Source: Lumbricus terrestris (lineage: Eukaryota; Annelida; Clitellata; Crassiclitellata; Lumbricidae). Taken from it: a stretch of 64,000 nucleotides of DNA. Position 1 is the first letter of the stretch, and each line of letters starts with the position of its first letter. Positions 55,251 to 64,000 of the stretch are shown one piece after another. The translations under genes and the position numbers were made by a program. Under the pieces are notes generated by a model, which was given only the letters and a program-made list of their open reading frames with translations, made no database searches and had not been told where the DNA came from. The DNA lies in NCBI GenBank assembly GCA_949752735.1, contig OX457038.1:20502012-20566011 (forward strand), in the 5' to 3' direction.

Positions 55251-55600
55251 GTTTGCAGACGCCCATGGGCGCCATCAAAATAAAGGCCTATTGCAGACGC
55301 CCATGGGCGCCATCAAATAAAGACCGATCGCAGACGCCCATGGGCGCCATCAAATAAATACCTATTACAGACGCCCATGGGCGCCATCAAAATTTTAATA
55401 AAGACCTATTGCAGACGCCTATGGGCGCCATAAAATAAAGACCTATTGCAGACGTCCATGGGCGCCATCAAATAAAGATCGATTGCAGACGCCCATGGGC
55501 GCCATCAAAATTTTAATAAAGACCTATTGCAGACTTCCATGTGCGCCATTAAATAAAGACCGATTGCAGACGCCCATGGGCGCCATCAAATAGGCTAACT
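55251..55600. repeat. palindrome-cored minisatellite, nine units
   Basis: Units of 37-45 bp read TTGCAGACGCCCATGGGCGC then CATCAAATAAAGACCTA. Each is built around the 12-bp palindrome CGCCCATGGGCG, intact in six of the nine units. Two units carry an extra AATTTTAATAAAG-type insert. Confidence 0.95.
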
Positions 55601-56124
55601 CGGTCGCATTTGACCTACATTCGTACTATAGTCACGTGTCGCTGGTCATTTGGCTAAGGTGAATGTAGACTGGAATAGTGTATCAAAATCAATGCAGTCC
55701 CAGAATGCAGTGGTCGGTGAGCGGTGGTAAAACCAGCGTCAGTCTATACGCGGAAAATCAATTGGATTGTCCATGTCACTAGAAGTTATGTTGGTTCATG
55801 AAGTACGAGACATCAAAAGTCACATTATTTTATTATGGCGAAGAACATGAAGATGTCGAATGAAATTTAACATTGATCACGAACTCAATTACTTTGGCGA
55901 AGGCGTGGTGGAATAGGAACGCACGCAAATTGGTCGCAGCAAATTGGCAGTAAAACATGAAGCATGTGTCATGTGAATTGTGGGTCTATCATGTTCAGCC
56001 AACAAAACACATCAAGTTCTGGTCCACTAATCTGGTTGGCTAGGTGATGAGAAAATGTCTAAACGCATTCCGTGTAATAAATGAAGCGGAACGCATCTAG
56101 TTGAGATCCTCAATGGACGGCCAC

Positions 56125-56325
56125 ATAAAACCAGGTTCGAATCCACCTCAAACGGCTGCGTTGGGACCTTGAGTCCTTCACTCGCAATTGCTCGGGTGCT
56201 TTGGTGTGAAACTCAGAAGCAGTGTCCGCGCTGTAATCTGGAGCGCCTCAGAGTAGTGAGCATGAAGGGGCGCTATGGAAATCTAGAAATAAATAAATAA
56301 AATTAATAAATAAATAAACATTATG
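56125..56325 (+). mobile_element. tRNA-derived SINE (family B) with LINE-B tail
   Basis: Starts at a B box, CCAGGTTCGAATCCACC. Body: TCCTTCACTCGCAATTGCTC and AGCAGTGTCCGCGCTGTA, as at 51.3 kb. Tail: GGAGCGCCTCAGAGTAGTGA, GCATGAAGGGGCGCTATGGA, then an AAAT microsatellite. The A-box part is displaced or lost; a possible GGCGTGGTGGAATAGG lies at 55903. The tail again matches LINE-B. Confidence 0.85.
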
Positions 56326-58055
56326 GAAACGCGACAAACCATAAAATCGTGGCGTCGTCCGTTCTAGCAGACATCGTCGTTATGTTTCTCATACTCTATA
56401 GAGATCAATTATTAGAATGGTGATCAAATCAAACCATTTGGTTGATGCACGCAGTTGCAGGCTAGACCTGCTGAGCATTATTAAAACGGCGCTATAGGCG
56501 TCAATAGGATTAGATTAGATTACGTCAGTTAAGATACACGTACAACGTCGTACATGCCTAAAAATGTTGATTTATATTAGATGCCCTTTACTTTTAGGCT
56601 ACTTAAATCTGACATATTATGTTCTTCGCTATGGAATTGAAAGTTTGGAAAATGCTGCATACGATCGCACTTTCCAATCTCTTATCTCAGGATGTATACC
56701 CGGTATCAGTCATTGCGTTTCCTCAATAGAACAGTGAATGTGGGTGATTTTATATGGAAAACGTAGACTATAATATGGGCACGACCATGGTCGTTTTAAA
56801 AACAATGACTTGCTCGGGTGAGATTCTTTATCACTGCAGTTGACCGTGTGAATTGGGGCCCGCACGAGTTAAGCTCCCGTTTGTGCAGGACGGTATACTA
56901 AATCTCTAGATAAGCCACCATCGGGAGGCGAACCGTGCTACGCTAGGCACGCATTATCAGACAGATGAGATTGGCATGGGACGCAACCTACATAGCAGCA
57001 GCTATTCACAGAAGGCAGAAACCGAGAAGGAGGCCAGAGTGGGTTGGTGAACGAAGGGAATCGGTCGACAAACATTCAATCGAATCTTAAATCTCGTCCA
57101 TAATAGTCGTATTGTGTACATTTACTTCAGCTATTCTTGGCTGTCTCCTATTCTTTTTGCATCGTTGCTATACCTATAGCACGAGTCCCTTCTTCTGTTT
57201 CTCAGTAACCTTATCTGTCTGTTTGGTCATCATATGCACGTGTTGACTGTTGATTGCACATGCACTGAAAGTTGACGGACGAAGCAAATAACGCTGACGT
57301 AAAGTGAGACTAAGTTGACAGAATTGCCGTCCAGTGAATGATGATGAATACAGAAAAGTACTGCTGTGTATAATTATAGATGTCAGTTTCATCAGATATG
57401 GCTGAATAAGTTTGCATCAAGATCTGAACGAACTGATTTCTCGAAATATTTCTCTTTGAGCACACATTGGACGACCCACTCACAAGGAGTAGGCCTATAA
57501 GCTGCTATAGACATAGATAGGCCTATAGGCTGTAGATATTTTTATCACTACATAAGGAATGGTAGGCTATACTGTCGACATACAAGTTGGAAACAGGTAG
57601 CTAGCATTGAATCAAGTAGACCAGGTAGGCCTATTGTAAGTATTACGATGATCCTTAATTAATAAGACAATCGAAGTTCTACAAGTTTTAGATGATACTT
57701 ATTTGTATTATTTAAAGGCTTGGGAAAAAAATAGAAAATTGAAAAACACGACCGGAACTAGATTGAGCTTCTGCAAATATCTGCTTAATTTTAGAACTTT
57801 TAAAAACTATAATTTGTAGGCTATGTTATTTAATCATCAACTTTGTTGTGCTTGTCGCCCGTATAATTAGCATTAGGTCTATTATCACCTTTGTTATTAT
57901 TATTATCATTATTATTTATATTGTTATTATTATTTTTTTAAATTATTTTGTTTTGCCCTTAGTTACTTTGTTCCCCCAGGGACTTATAAAAAGTTAAAAG
58001 CAATGTGCCTGGAACGGCTAAACCTCATCAAATAATTGTAGTACTAGTCTACTAC
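56326..58055. other. no gene recognised
   Basis: A GGCGCTATAGGCGTCAATA word at 56490 may be another decayed tail. TAGGCCTA lies near 57489, 57523 and 57626. No gene is recognised. Confidence 0.4.
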
Positions 58056-58098
58056 TAGTACTACAATTACTACTACAACTACACTGCTGCTACTACTA

Positions 58099-58174
<76 letters not shown>

Positions 58175-58195
58175 AACTACAACTACTACTACAAC
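58030..58195. repeat. CTA trinucleotide array with palindromic start
   Basis: GTAGTACTAGTCTACTACTA at 58038 folds back on itself, followed by about 30 CTA units with ACTACAACT variants. The poly-Val frame on the minus strand is an artefact. Confidence 0.95.
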
Positions 58196-59029
58196 CACCA
58201 TAGCTTCTGTCGTTGCTGTTGCTGTTGGTGGTGACGTTGTTTTTGTTATTGTTGCTGGTGTTAATCCGCTGACACGAAGATCAGAAAGACGTTGGTTCGA
58301 CATTCGCTGTAGCTCCATAAGACTTATAGGCTTCGATTGTCTTTTTAATTAAAGATCATAATTATTATATTCTAAAGAGAGGATTTGATCTGCAATATTA
58401 ATTGGTAATAGATTAAATGGAGAAAGGAAATACGGATGAATTATTACTCATAAACCACCATTGATCTTTTGAAATAAATGTCATTGCATCCGGTATTTCG
58501 TCTCTCTGGGTCAGATAAATTAATAATAATTGTGCATTGTGAGAATAATGAAAATAAGATAAAAGTGACGACAGTTTGTGTACAGTGACTGGGTCGACAT
58601 TAAGCAGAAATAACTGAAGACATGAAGTTCTGTTGTATGAATGTGAAAAACGTTGGTATGCAACCAACTGTATAGCAAAGATGTGAAACTTGTTGGATAG
58701 TTGGAGCAGAAATTATGTCAATTGCGATGCAACGAAGAAAGGGAAGCCACGAAGAAAACGATATGATGCAAAGAAGATTACAACTCGTGAATCAATAACA
58801 TTTTATAGCCAATATCTACAGCTAAACTTTGCTCAATAATCTGCGCGGGATTATACCATAATATGAAACTTTCCACATGATCTAATCTGCGATTTATTAG
58901 ACCTAGCAAAGACAGGTTGATCAAAATAAAAAGTTTTTAACACTTTCTTGATTCTTCACCCGGTCAGTAGTAGAACTTTAATAGTTATTGTCAGAAAGTT
59001 TTAAACTGGGATTATTGGAGTTCATTGTT
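58196..59029. other. no gene recognised
   Basis: Nothing recognisable is seen here. Confidence 0.4.
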
Positions 59030-59425
59030 CATGACATTTATTGGACGGAGGTTTTAAAATGAGTTAATTTCTGTCCAAGGCAGTTATTGGTCGGAGGTTT
59101 TAAATTGGGGCTAATTTCCTGGTTGGTAAGTCCATGACATTTATTGGACGGAGGTTTTAAAATGAGTTAATTTCTGTCCAAGGCAGTTATTGGTCGGAGG
59201 TTTTAAATTGGGGCTAATTTCCTGGTTGGTAAGTCCATGACATTTATTGGACGGAGGTTTTAAAATGAGTTAATTTCTGTCCAAGGCAGTTATTGGTCGG
59301 AGGTTTTAAATTGGGGCTAATTTCGTGGCGGGTTATGTCCATGACAGCTATTGGTCTGGGGTTTGACATTGGAGTCTATTTTCCTCAGTGTGGTATTGCT
59401 ATTGGTCGCTGTCCTTGGCCAGAGG
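59030..59425. repeat. 103-bp tandem repeat, three good copies
   Basis: CATGACATTTATTGGACGGA recurs at 59030, 59133 and 59236, a period of exactly 103 bp. Within each unit, TATTGGWCGGAGGTTTTAAA occurs twice, so the unit is itself a diverged dimer. A decayed fourth copy follows to about 59425. Confidence 0.93.
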
Positions 59426-59657
59426 ATTATTGCCTGGTTGTTAACTTCCCTAGCGATGGTTTCAAATGTTTAACGAGTGGCCTACAACTCAACTAATGAA
59501 TTTTTAAACCGTTAAGTCGACGCCACGAGGTCTTATGAAGGATGTAGATGATACATAGAGTCAAGTGCATCCAATCGATGCGAGGAGGAGCGACGTCTGT
59601 TGACTGCAGGAGACGGAATCGTCGCATGGCGTCTGCAGAAGAGCAACTCTACAGCGC

Positions 59658-59658
<1 letters not shown>

Positions 59659-59724
<66 letters not shown>
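59659..59724. repeat. TA dinucleotide repeat
   Basis: About 33 uninterrupted AT units. Confidence 0.97.
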
Positions 59725-59726
<2 letters not shown>

Positions 59727-60168
59727 TCTGCCTGGTCCGATTTAAATGCAAGCGCCAAACAGATGACTTTAATCCTGCTCACGAAAGGAAAACTACACCC
59801 AGAGGAAATTAGTGGGGGCGCCTGCGTCATGCTGAAGCAGGCGGCTGCTTTGCTATGACTGCAGCATCTCAAAAATAAGTCAAGAACATGGCACTCAAAG
59901 GAGTTCCAAGCCAACACATGTGCACCTTCCAACGCGGCGCAGAGATTAGTCTGAAGTTCTTCATGAAAACTTTATGAGCGTGTCTTCTTTATAGCTTGTG
60001 GGTGCAAAGAACAGCTTTGTTTTAGGACTTCAGCGGATTTCAGCGATTAATTATTTAATTATTTAATTAATGATCGTTGGCATTTTTAATCAATCAATTT
60101 TCGGATTATTCGATTAATTTTCTTACCTATTTCGTGATGTCGAGCATTGCATTTGCTTATCGTGAAGA
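59725..60168. other. no gene recognised
   Basis: No coding similarity was recognised. TTAATTATTTAATTATTTAA lies at 60047-60070. Confidence 0.4.
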
Positions 60169-60450
60169 CGCGAACAATGATCAATAGACTTGAACAATGA
60201 TTAATAGACGTGAACAATGATTAATAGACGTGAACAATGTTTAATAGACCTGAACAATGATTAATAGACGTAAACAATGATTAATAGACTTGAACAATGA
60301 TTAATAGACTTGAACAATGTTTAATAGACCTGAACAATGATTAATAGACGTGAACAATGATTAATAGACGTAAACAATGATTAATAGAATTGAACAATGA
60401 TTAATAGACTTGAACAATGTTTAATAGACTTGAACAATGATTAATGGACT
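60169..60450. repeat. 20-bp minisatellite, about 14 copies
   Basis: Unit TGAACAATGATTAATAGACG. Variants at the last two bases and GAT/GTT alternate in a partly higher-order pattern (the five-unit block is seen roughly twice). Confidence 0.94.
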
Positions 60451-62344
60451 TTGTAGCACTTTAAATAAATAGCCATTGTATTTTGACAATGTTCCAGCAG
60501 CAGAGTATGGCTGACAGTTAACTCCAGATCTAATTTCATCCATATCTGTAACCTTACCCCTTACAGCTCATTTCAGGGATAGGTAAAATTATAATTGCCA
60601 ATTTTTATTTAAAAACCTTGCTGTGTTTTATTAGATTTTTAAAATTAGATTTTGTTATCACACCACTCGCCTGTAAAGAAAAATCAGGAGAGAAAACGTT
60701 GTGAAGATAGAAAGCTGTTGGAACGTTTAAACTAGTCGATGTACTGAATGCAACAGACATGAGAGCAATTAGAAGAAAGAGGTGCAAACAGCAGCTATAG
60801 TCTGTTGACAGGTGCAGCAGGTGCAAAGACATGTATCATAAGTGTCATGATTGCGCAAACAGACAGATAGAGAGATCAGCAGTGAATTACAATTTGAGCC
60901 AGTTTGCATGGCGACAATCCTTGAAATTCACACAGAATGTCGCTTGGCCACATTAAAGAGTTCATTGGTTAAGGTCATTGTTGCAACAGCGACAATTTAG
61001 CATTTCAGCAGCATGAAAGAAAATAGTAGGCCTAAGTCTTATTTGGTGTGTGGTCTGATTTTCTTTGTTTTTTATATTCTATAACTTGTATTTGCTGACA
61101 ATGGTTAACAAGTTTACCATCTGACTGTTGCTTTTTGTTAACTAAACTTTCAATCAGAATAGCCTAAATATTTTAAAGCTCTTGTTCGTTATAGCTGGTT
61201 TGATATAATGTACATGCATGTGACAGCATAAATTTACATTATCACTACAAGTTCAGACTGTTTAGTATTTCTATGAGAGTTTAGATTATTGATGTATCGG
61301 TCGGTTTCGGTGTTGACATTTTAGTGCTAAAATTCTGCTCTTCATATAAATTTTTCTGATTATTTGGCGATATTAATTTTCATTTCCCATTATATTAGTT
61401 TTCTCCATGTGATGCAGTTTCATATGAACTATTAGATTACAGATAAGTTTTTTGTTCACCTTGTTTACTGACATATTTTGAGTTGGTTGCGGTGCTGACA
61501 TTTTGCGGTTGAGGCGCTGACATGGTGCCCCACAAACAATTTTTAGAACAATATTAATTGGGAACTAGGAATATCTGTAATGAACAATATAATTTATATC
61601 TTCACGCTAGGTCTATCGTTGTATTTCTGTTGATATGAACTATTAAATTAACTTTTAACTAGAATAAGTTTTTGTATTGTACTGCACAGTGAGTAGGCCT
61701 ATACCTAAAATAACCAGTAATCAAATATTCGCTCTAGACGTCGATCGCCGCACTTGTACTCATGGGGTGCGTTGTAGAGTGTAGACGATTGAGAGCTTAG
61801 AGTCTCTTAGAGGACTGTAGCTGACCCTAGGGCCTAAGATCTGCAAACTCTTATGCCATATGTATGGTGGAATACGCAGCCGAATAAATCCAGTATTACA
61901 CACTGGAGTTATCGAGCTCAACTCAAAATAGCACCGATGTAGACTTCGGTAGCAGAGTAGTTTAGATATTTATTATTTTTAATATTACATAAAATGAGAA
62001 GTGTTCGCACTGACAAAAAGAACCGAAGGTCTTGGAGTTTTGCGTGTCAGACCAAAGGAATTTGAAGGCCACGGGAGAAGCATAAGCATGATTATGGTGG
62101 TCGGCAGAGTCGATAGCTGCAGACGTGGGCCAGAAGAGTGCAGCACGTTTGGCATGCATGGCGCCAGAGACGTAAGACAGGAGGCGGATGAAGAGGTTCA
62201 ACATAAAGTGATTGTTTCGGAATCCTGGACAGCGAGCAAATCTCTAGCATCTAATAAGCAATCTCAAATAATACGCTCACAAATTTTAGACAGAAAAGTG
62301 ACATCGGCGATCGTGTCATCCTTTTCAAGCTGTGAAGCAGGCCT
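60451..62344. other. no gene recognised
   Basis: AT-rich. The frame at 62001-62363 has no recognisable domain. TAGGCCTA lies near 61028 and 61695. Confidence 0.4.
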
Positions 62345-62530
62345 TTTTAGCGTGCAGTTGTAGATCTACACAAAATGTGCAGTTCTACATAAAAGGATTT
62401 GTGCAGTTGTAAAAGCACTTACGTGTAGTTGAAACTAGTAAAAAAAGGTCGGTGTCGTCCGATTGGAGGTAATTTACCATGGAGGATGGGAAAGAAAAGA
62501 AGGGGCTGTGCAATGTGCAGTTCTAAAAAT
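62345..62530 (+). repeat. dispersed repeat shared with 52138-52262
   Basis: GGATTTGTGCAGTTGTAAAA, GCACTTACGTG and ACCATGGAGGATGGGAAAGA match the 52-kb repeat in reverse orientation. GTGCAGTT/TGCAGTTCTA words recur throughout. Confidence 0.65.
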
Positions 62531-62575
62531 TCCTTTAAAACAGTCCTGTTGTGAAGCAGAGTGCAGTGTAAGCAG

Positions 62576-62763
62576 TGTTCCCAGAGGATGGCCAAACACT
62601 GAAGAACGTGTTTTTGTTCTGCGAAAACATCGTTCACAATGTCGACATCAATTTCACTCTATTCGCCATCGTTCGACTGTCTGATTCAACGGCCATTGCC
62701 AATTCAAGTCCGCAAATGTTTATTTTTGGAAGAACTGATGTTGTCGACTGTCACGATATATAG
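62576..62763 (+). CDS. possible terminal exon, unidentified protein
   Basis: Opens after AGTGTAAGCAG (acceptor-like but with a weak pyrimidine tract) and ends at TAG 62761-62763. It encodes FPEDGQTLKNVFLFCENIVH, then NVDINFTLFAIVRLSDSTAI and an ANSSPQMFIF strand-like end. The alternating hydrophobic pattern and non-repetitive codons look like a real beta-rich domain end. A fibronectin-III-like or CLCA-type C-terminus is possible but not demonstrated. The upstream exons are not found. Confidence 0.3.
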
Positions 62764-62857
62764 CGGTCTATTCGTCTCTTTGCCCATTTGTCTATGTGTC
62801 CGTGTGTTTGTCTTTGTCCCCCTCTTTATGTGTCCGTCCTTCCACCCGTCTCTCTCT

Positions 62858-62972
<115 letters not shown>

Positions 62973-63019
62973 AATCCTTCTCACTCTCTCTCTTAATATA
63001 TATATACATATATATATAT

Positions 63020-63290
63020 ACATTTATCGCTGCCAATCTCTGTGTGCGCCCGTCTGTCAACCTTCCAGCCTGTCTTTTTGTCTTGTCTTCGTAACCAATT
63101 GGATAACCTGCGCGGATCTTAACGGGAGTGCATGTATATATGGGTCGTTCTTCTGAGAAACGCCAAATCTTATGGTAAACTCCATATTTCTAAAGAGCTA
63201 CTTGGAAGATAAGCGTCGGGTGCACAAGGCTGTCTAGGAGAATGTCAACCTAATATAAGTGCATTACGGATAAGTGTATGAGAAGCTTAT
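63020..63290. other. no gene recognised
   Basis: Nothing recognisable is seen here. Confidence 0.4.
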
Positions 63291-63294
63291 GTGT

Positions 63295-63485
63295 ATAGGA
63301 GAGGAGGAGCGGAAGCGAAGGAGAAGCGAAAGAGGATGAAGCGGAGGGGAGTATAAGAAGAAGAAGGAGAAAGAAACGGGTGAGGCGGAGGAGGCGGATG
63401 AGGAAGCGCAGAAATAAGAAAAGAAGTAAGAAAAGAAGTAAGAAAAGAAGTACGCTGCGATGGAGGGGAGGTGGAGGCGGAATAG
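63295..63485. repeat. polypurine tract with GTAAGAAAAGAA repeats
   Basis: Nearly pure G/A on the plus strand for about 190 bp, including three copies of a TAAGAAAAGAAG-type 12-mer at 63413-63450. Confidence 0.88.
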
Positions 63486-63703
63486 AAGGCGATGGTAAAG
63501 GAAGAGAATTTTAAGATGGAATAATCGCAGAGGTGGCGATGTGAACGTTGAGGATGTTGCGGTTGTGGGACAGTGGGAGAAATGGAAAAGGCGATGAAGA
63601 ATTTATTGTCTAGCAAAGAAATTAGTGAGAGTCTTTCACTTGCAATCGCCTTTCTCAGTTTTACCAATTTTGTGATGCCTTCACCCAGTTTTCTTCTTGG
63701 TTA

Positions 63704-64000
63704 CAGGAAGGTCCAACAAATTTATCTCATACGATATCTTGCCAATATCTTGGACAAAAATAAGAACATTTTAAATCAAGTTTTACAGGCTTAAAGGTAA
63801 TTCATATCTACGTACAACAGCCAAATATAATCGAAATATATGAAACAGAACAAAAGTTATATCATTTCCAGTGCGCCCACCCACTGTTCGTTGACGATCT
63901 TAAGACGTACGGTAACGCAACAAAAAGCAACAAAAAAGATTTTTATTAAGTCACATCTCAAATAATTGCTAGCCTACCTAATGAACTTTATATTGCCAGA
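63704..64000. mobile_element. Tc1/mariner-like element, cut by the window end
   Basis: Starts CAGGAAGGTCC after TA (63702-63703). It continues with the arm of the 22017 family: ATATCTTG-CAA, TAAGAACATTTTAAATCAAG, AATTCATATCTACG, GAACAAAAGTTATATCATTT, and GTTGACGATCTTAAGA. The rest lies beyond the window. Confidence 0.8.

Noticed and set aside
62001..62363. 120-codon plus-strand frame
   Set aside because: No recognisable domain, an equally open minus-strand frame, and overlap with a dispersed repeat at its 3' part.

Overview
This is a 64 kb piece of an animal nuclear genome. Coding sequence is sparse, microsatellites and minisatellites are very dense, spliceosomal-type acceptor sites are visible, and the mobile elements are of metazoan type (non-LTR retrotransposons, tRNA-derived SINEs, hAT-like and Tc1/mariner-like DNA elements). 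Nothing looks bacterial: the long open frames in the simple repeats are by-products of repetition. The peptide-receptor type of the one intact gene and the repeat content suggest an invertebrate, perhaps marine, but I cannot name a phylum from the sequence alone.

The only complete protein-coding gene I can defend is a 401-residue, single-exon-CDS class A GPCR at 41521-42726 (+). It resembles the FMRFamide-receptor-like group. A predicted 3' splice site lies 60 bp before its ATG, so there is probably a 5'UTR intron. A perfect 13-bp inverted repeat links that splice site to the A of the start codon. A three-copy 180-210 bp tandem repeat lies just upstream, and a perfectly homogeneous 18-bp satellite (about 14 copies) lies between the stop codon and a candidate AATAAA. 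Three further short segments (35728-35921, 40057-40205, 62576-62763) look like isolated exons of unidentified genes.

Most of the rest is mobile DNA. (1) LINE-A at 28084-30255 is a 5'-truncated non-LTR element with one frameshift. (2) LINE-B is present as many 3' fragments (1.7, 2.1-2.8, 7.0, 12.9-13.8, 14.1, 40.6 kb). Its ORF ends in Gly-Ser-Ala-Ser-Glu-stop only about 50 bp before the 3' end, and that tail is also carried by tRNA-derived SINEs at 51.2 and 56.1 kb. (3) A related LINE-C tail occurs at 31.9 and 48.0 kb, and RTE-like C-terminal scraps at 5.9, 16.2, 24.3, 34.1 and 51.5 kb. (4) A hAT-like transposon relic at 19223-21812 has an intact 8-bp target duplication, two in-frame stops and an in-frame internal deletion. 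(5) At least seven short non-autonomous elements have 8-bp target duplications (3.8, 6.3, 9.5, 23.4, 31.0, 36.3, 49.3 kb). (6) Tc1/mariner-like elements with TA duplications lie at 4.1, 22.0, 37.9 and 63.7 kb; the one at 4.1 kb is nested in a hAT-like element.

The most unusual signal is the palindromic octamer TAGGCCTA. I located about 30 exact copies, where roughly one is expected by chance. In two tandem arrays, at 599 and 41214, one unit differs from its siblings by exactly six bases (GGCCTA) at a TA. The octamer therefore arises as a discrete 6-bp insertion that duplicates TA, as an excision footprint of a TA-targeting transposon would. The related heptamers TAGGCTA/TAGCCTA are also frequent.
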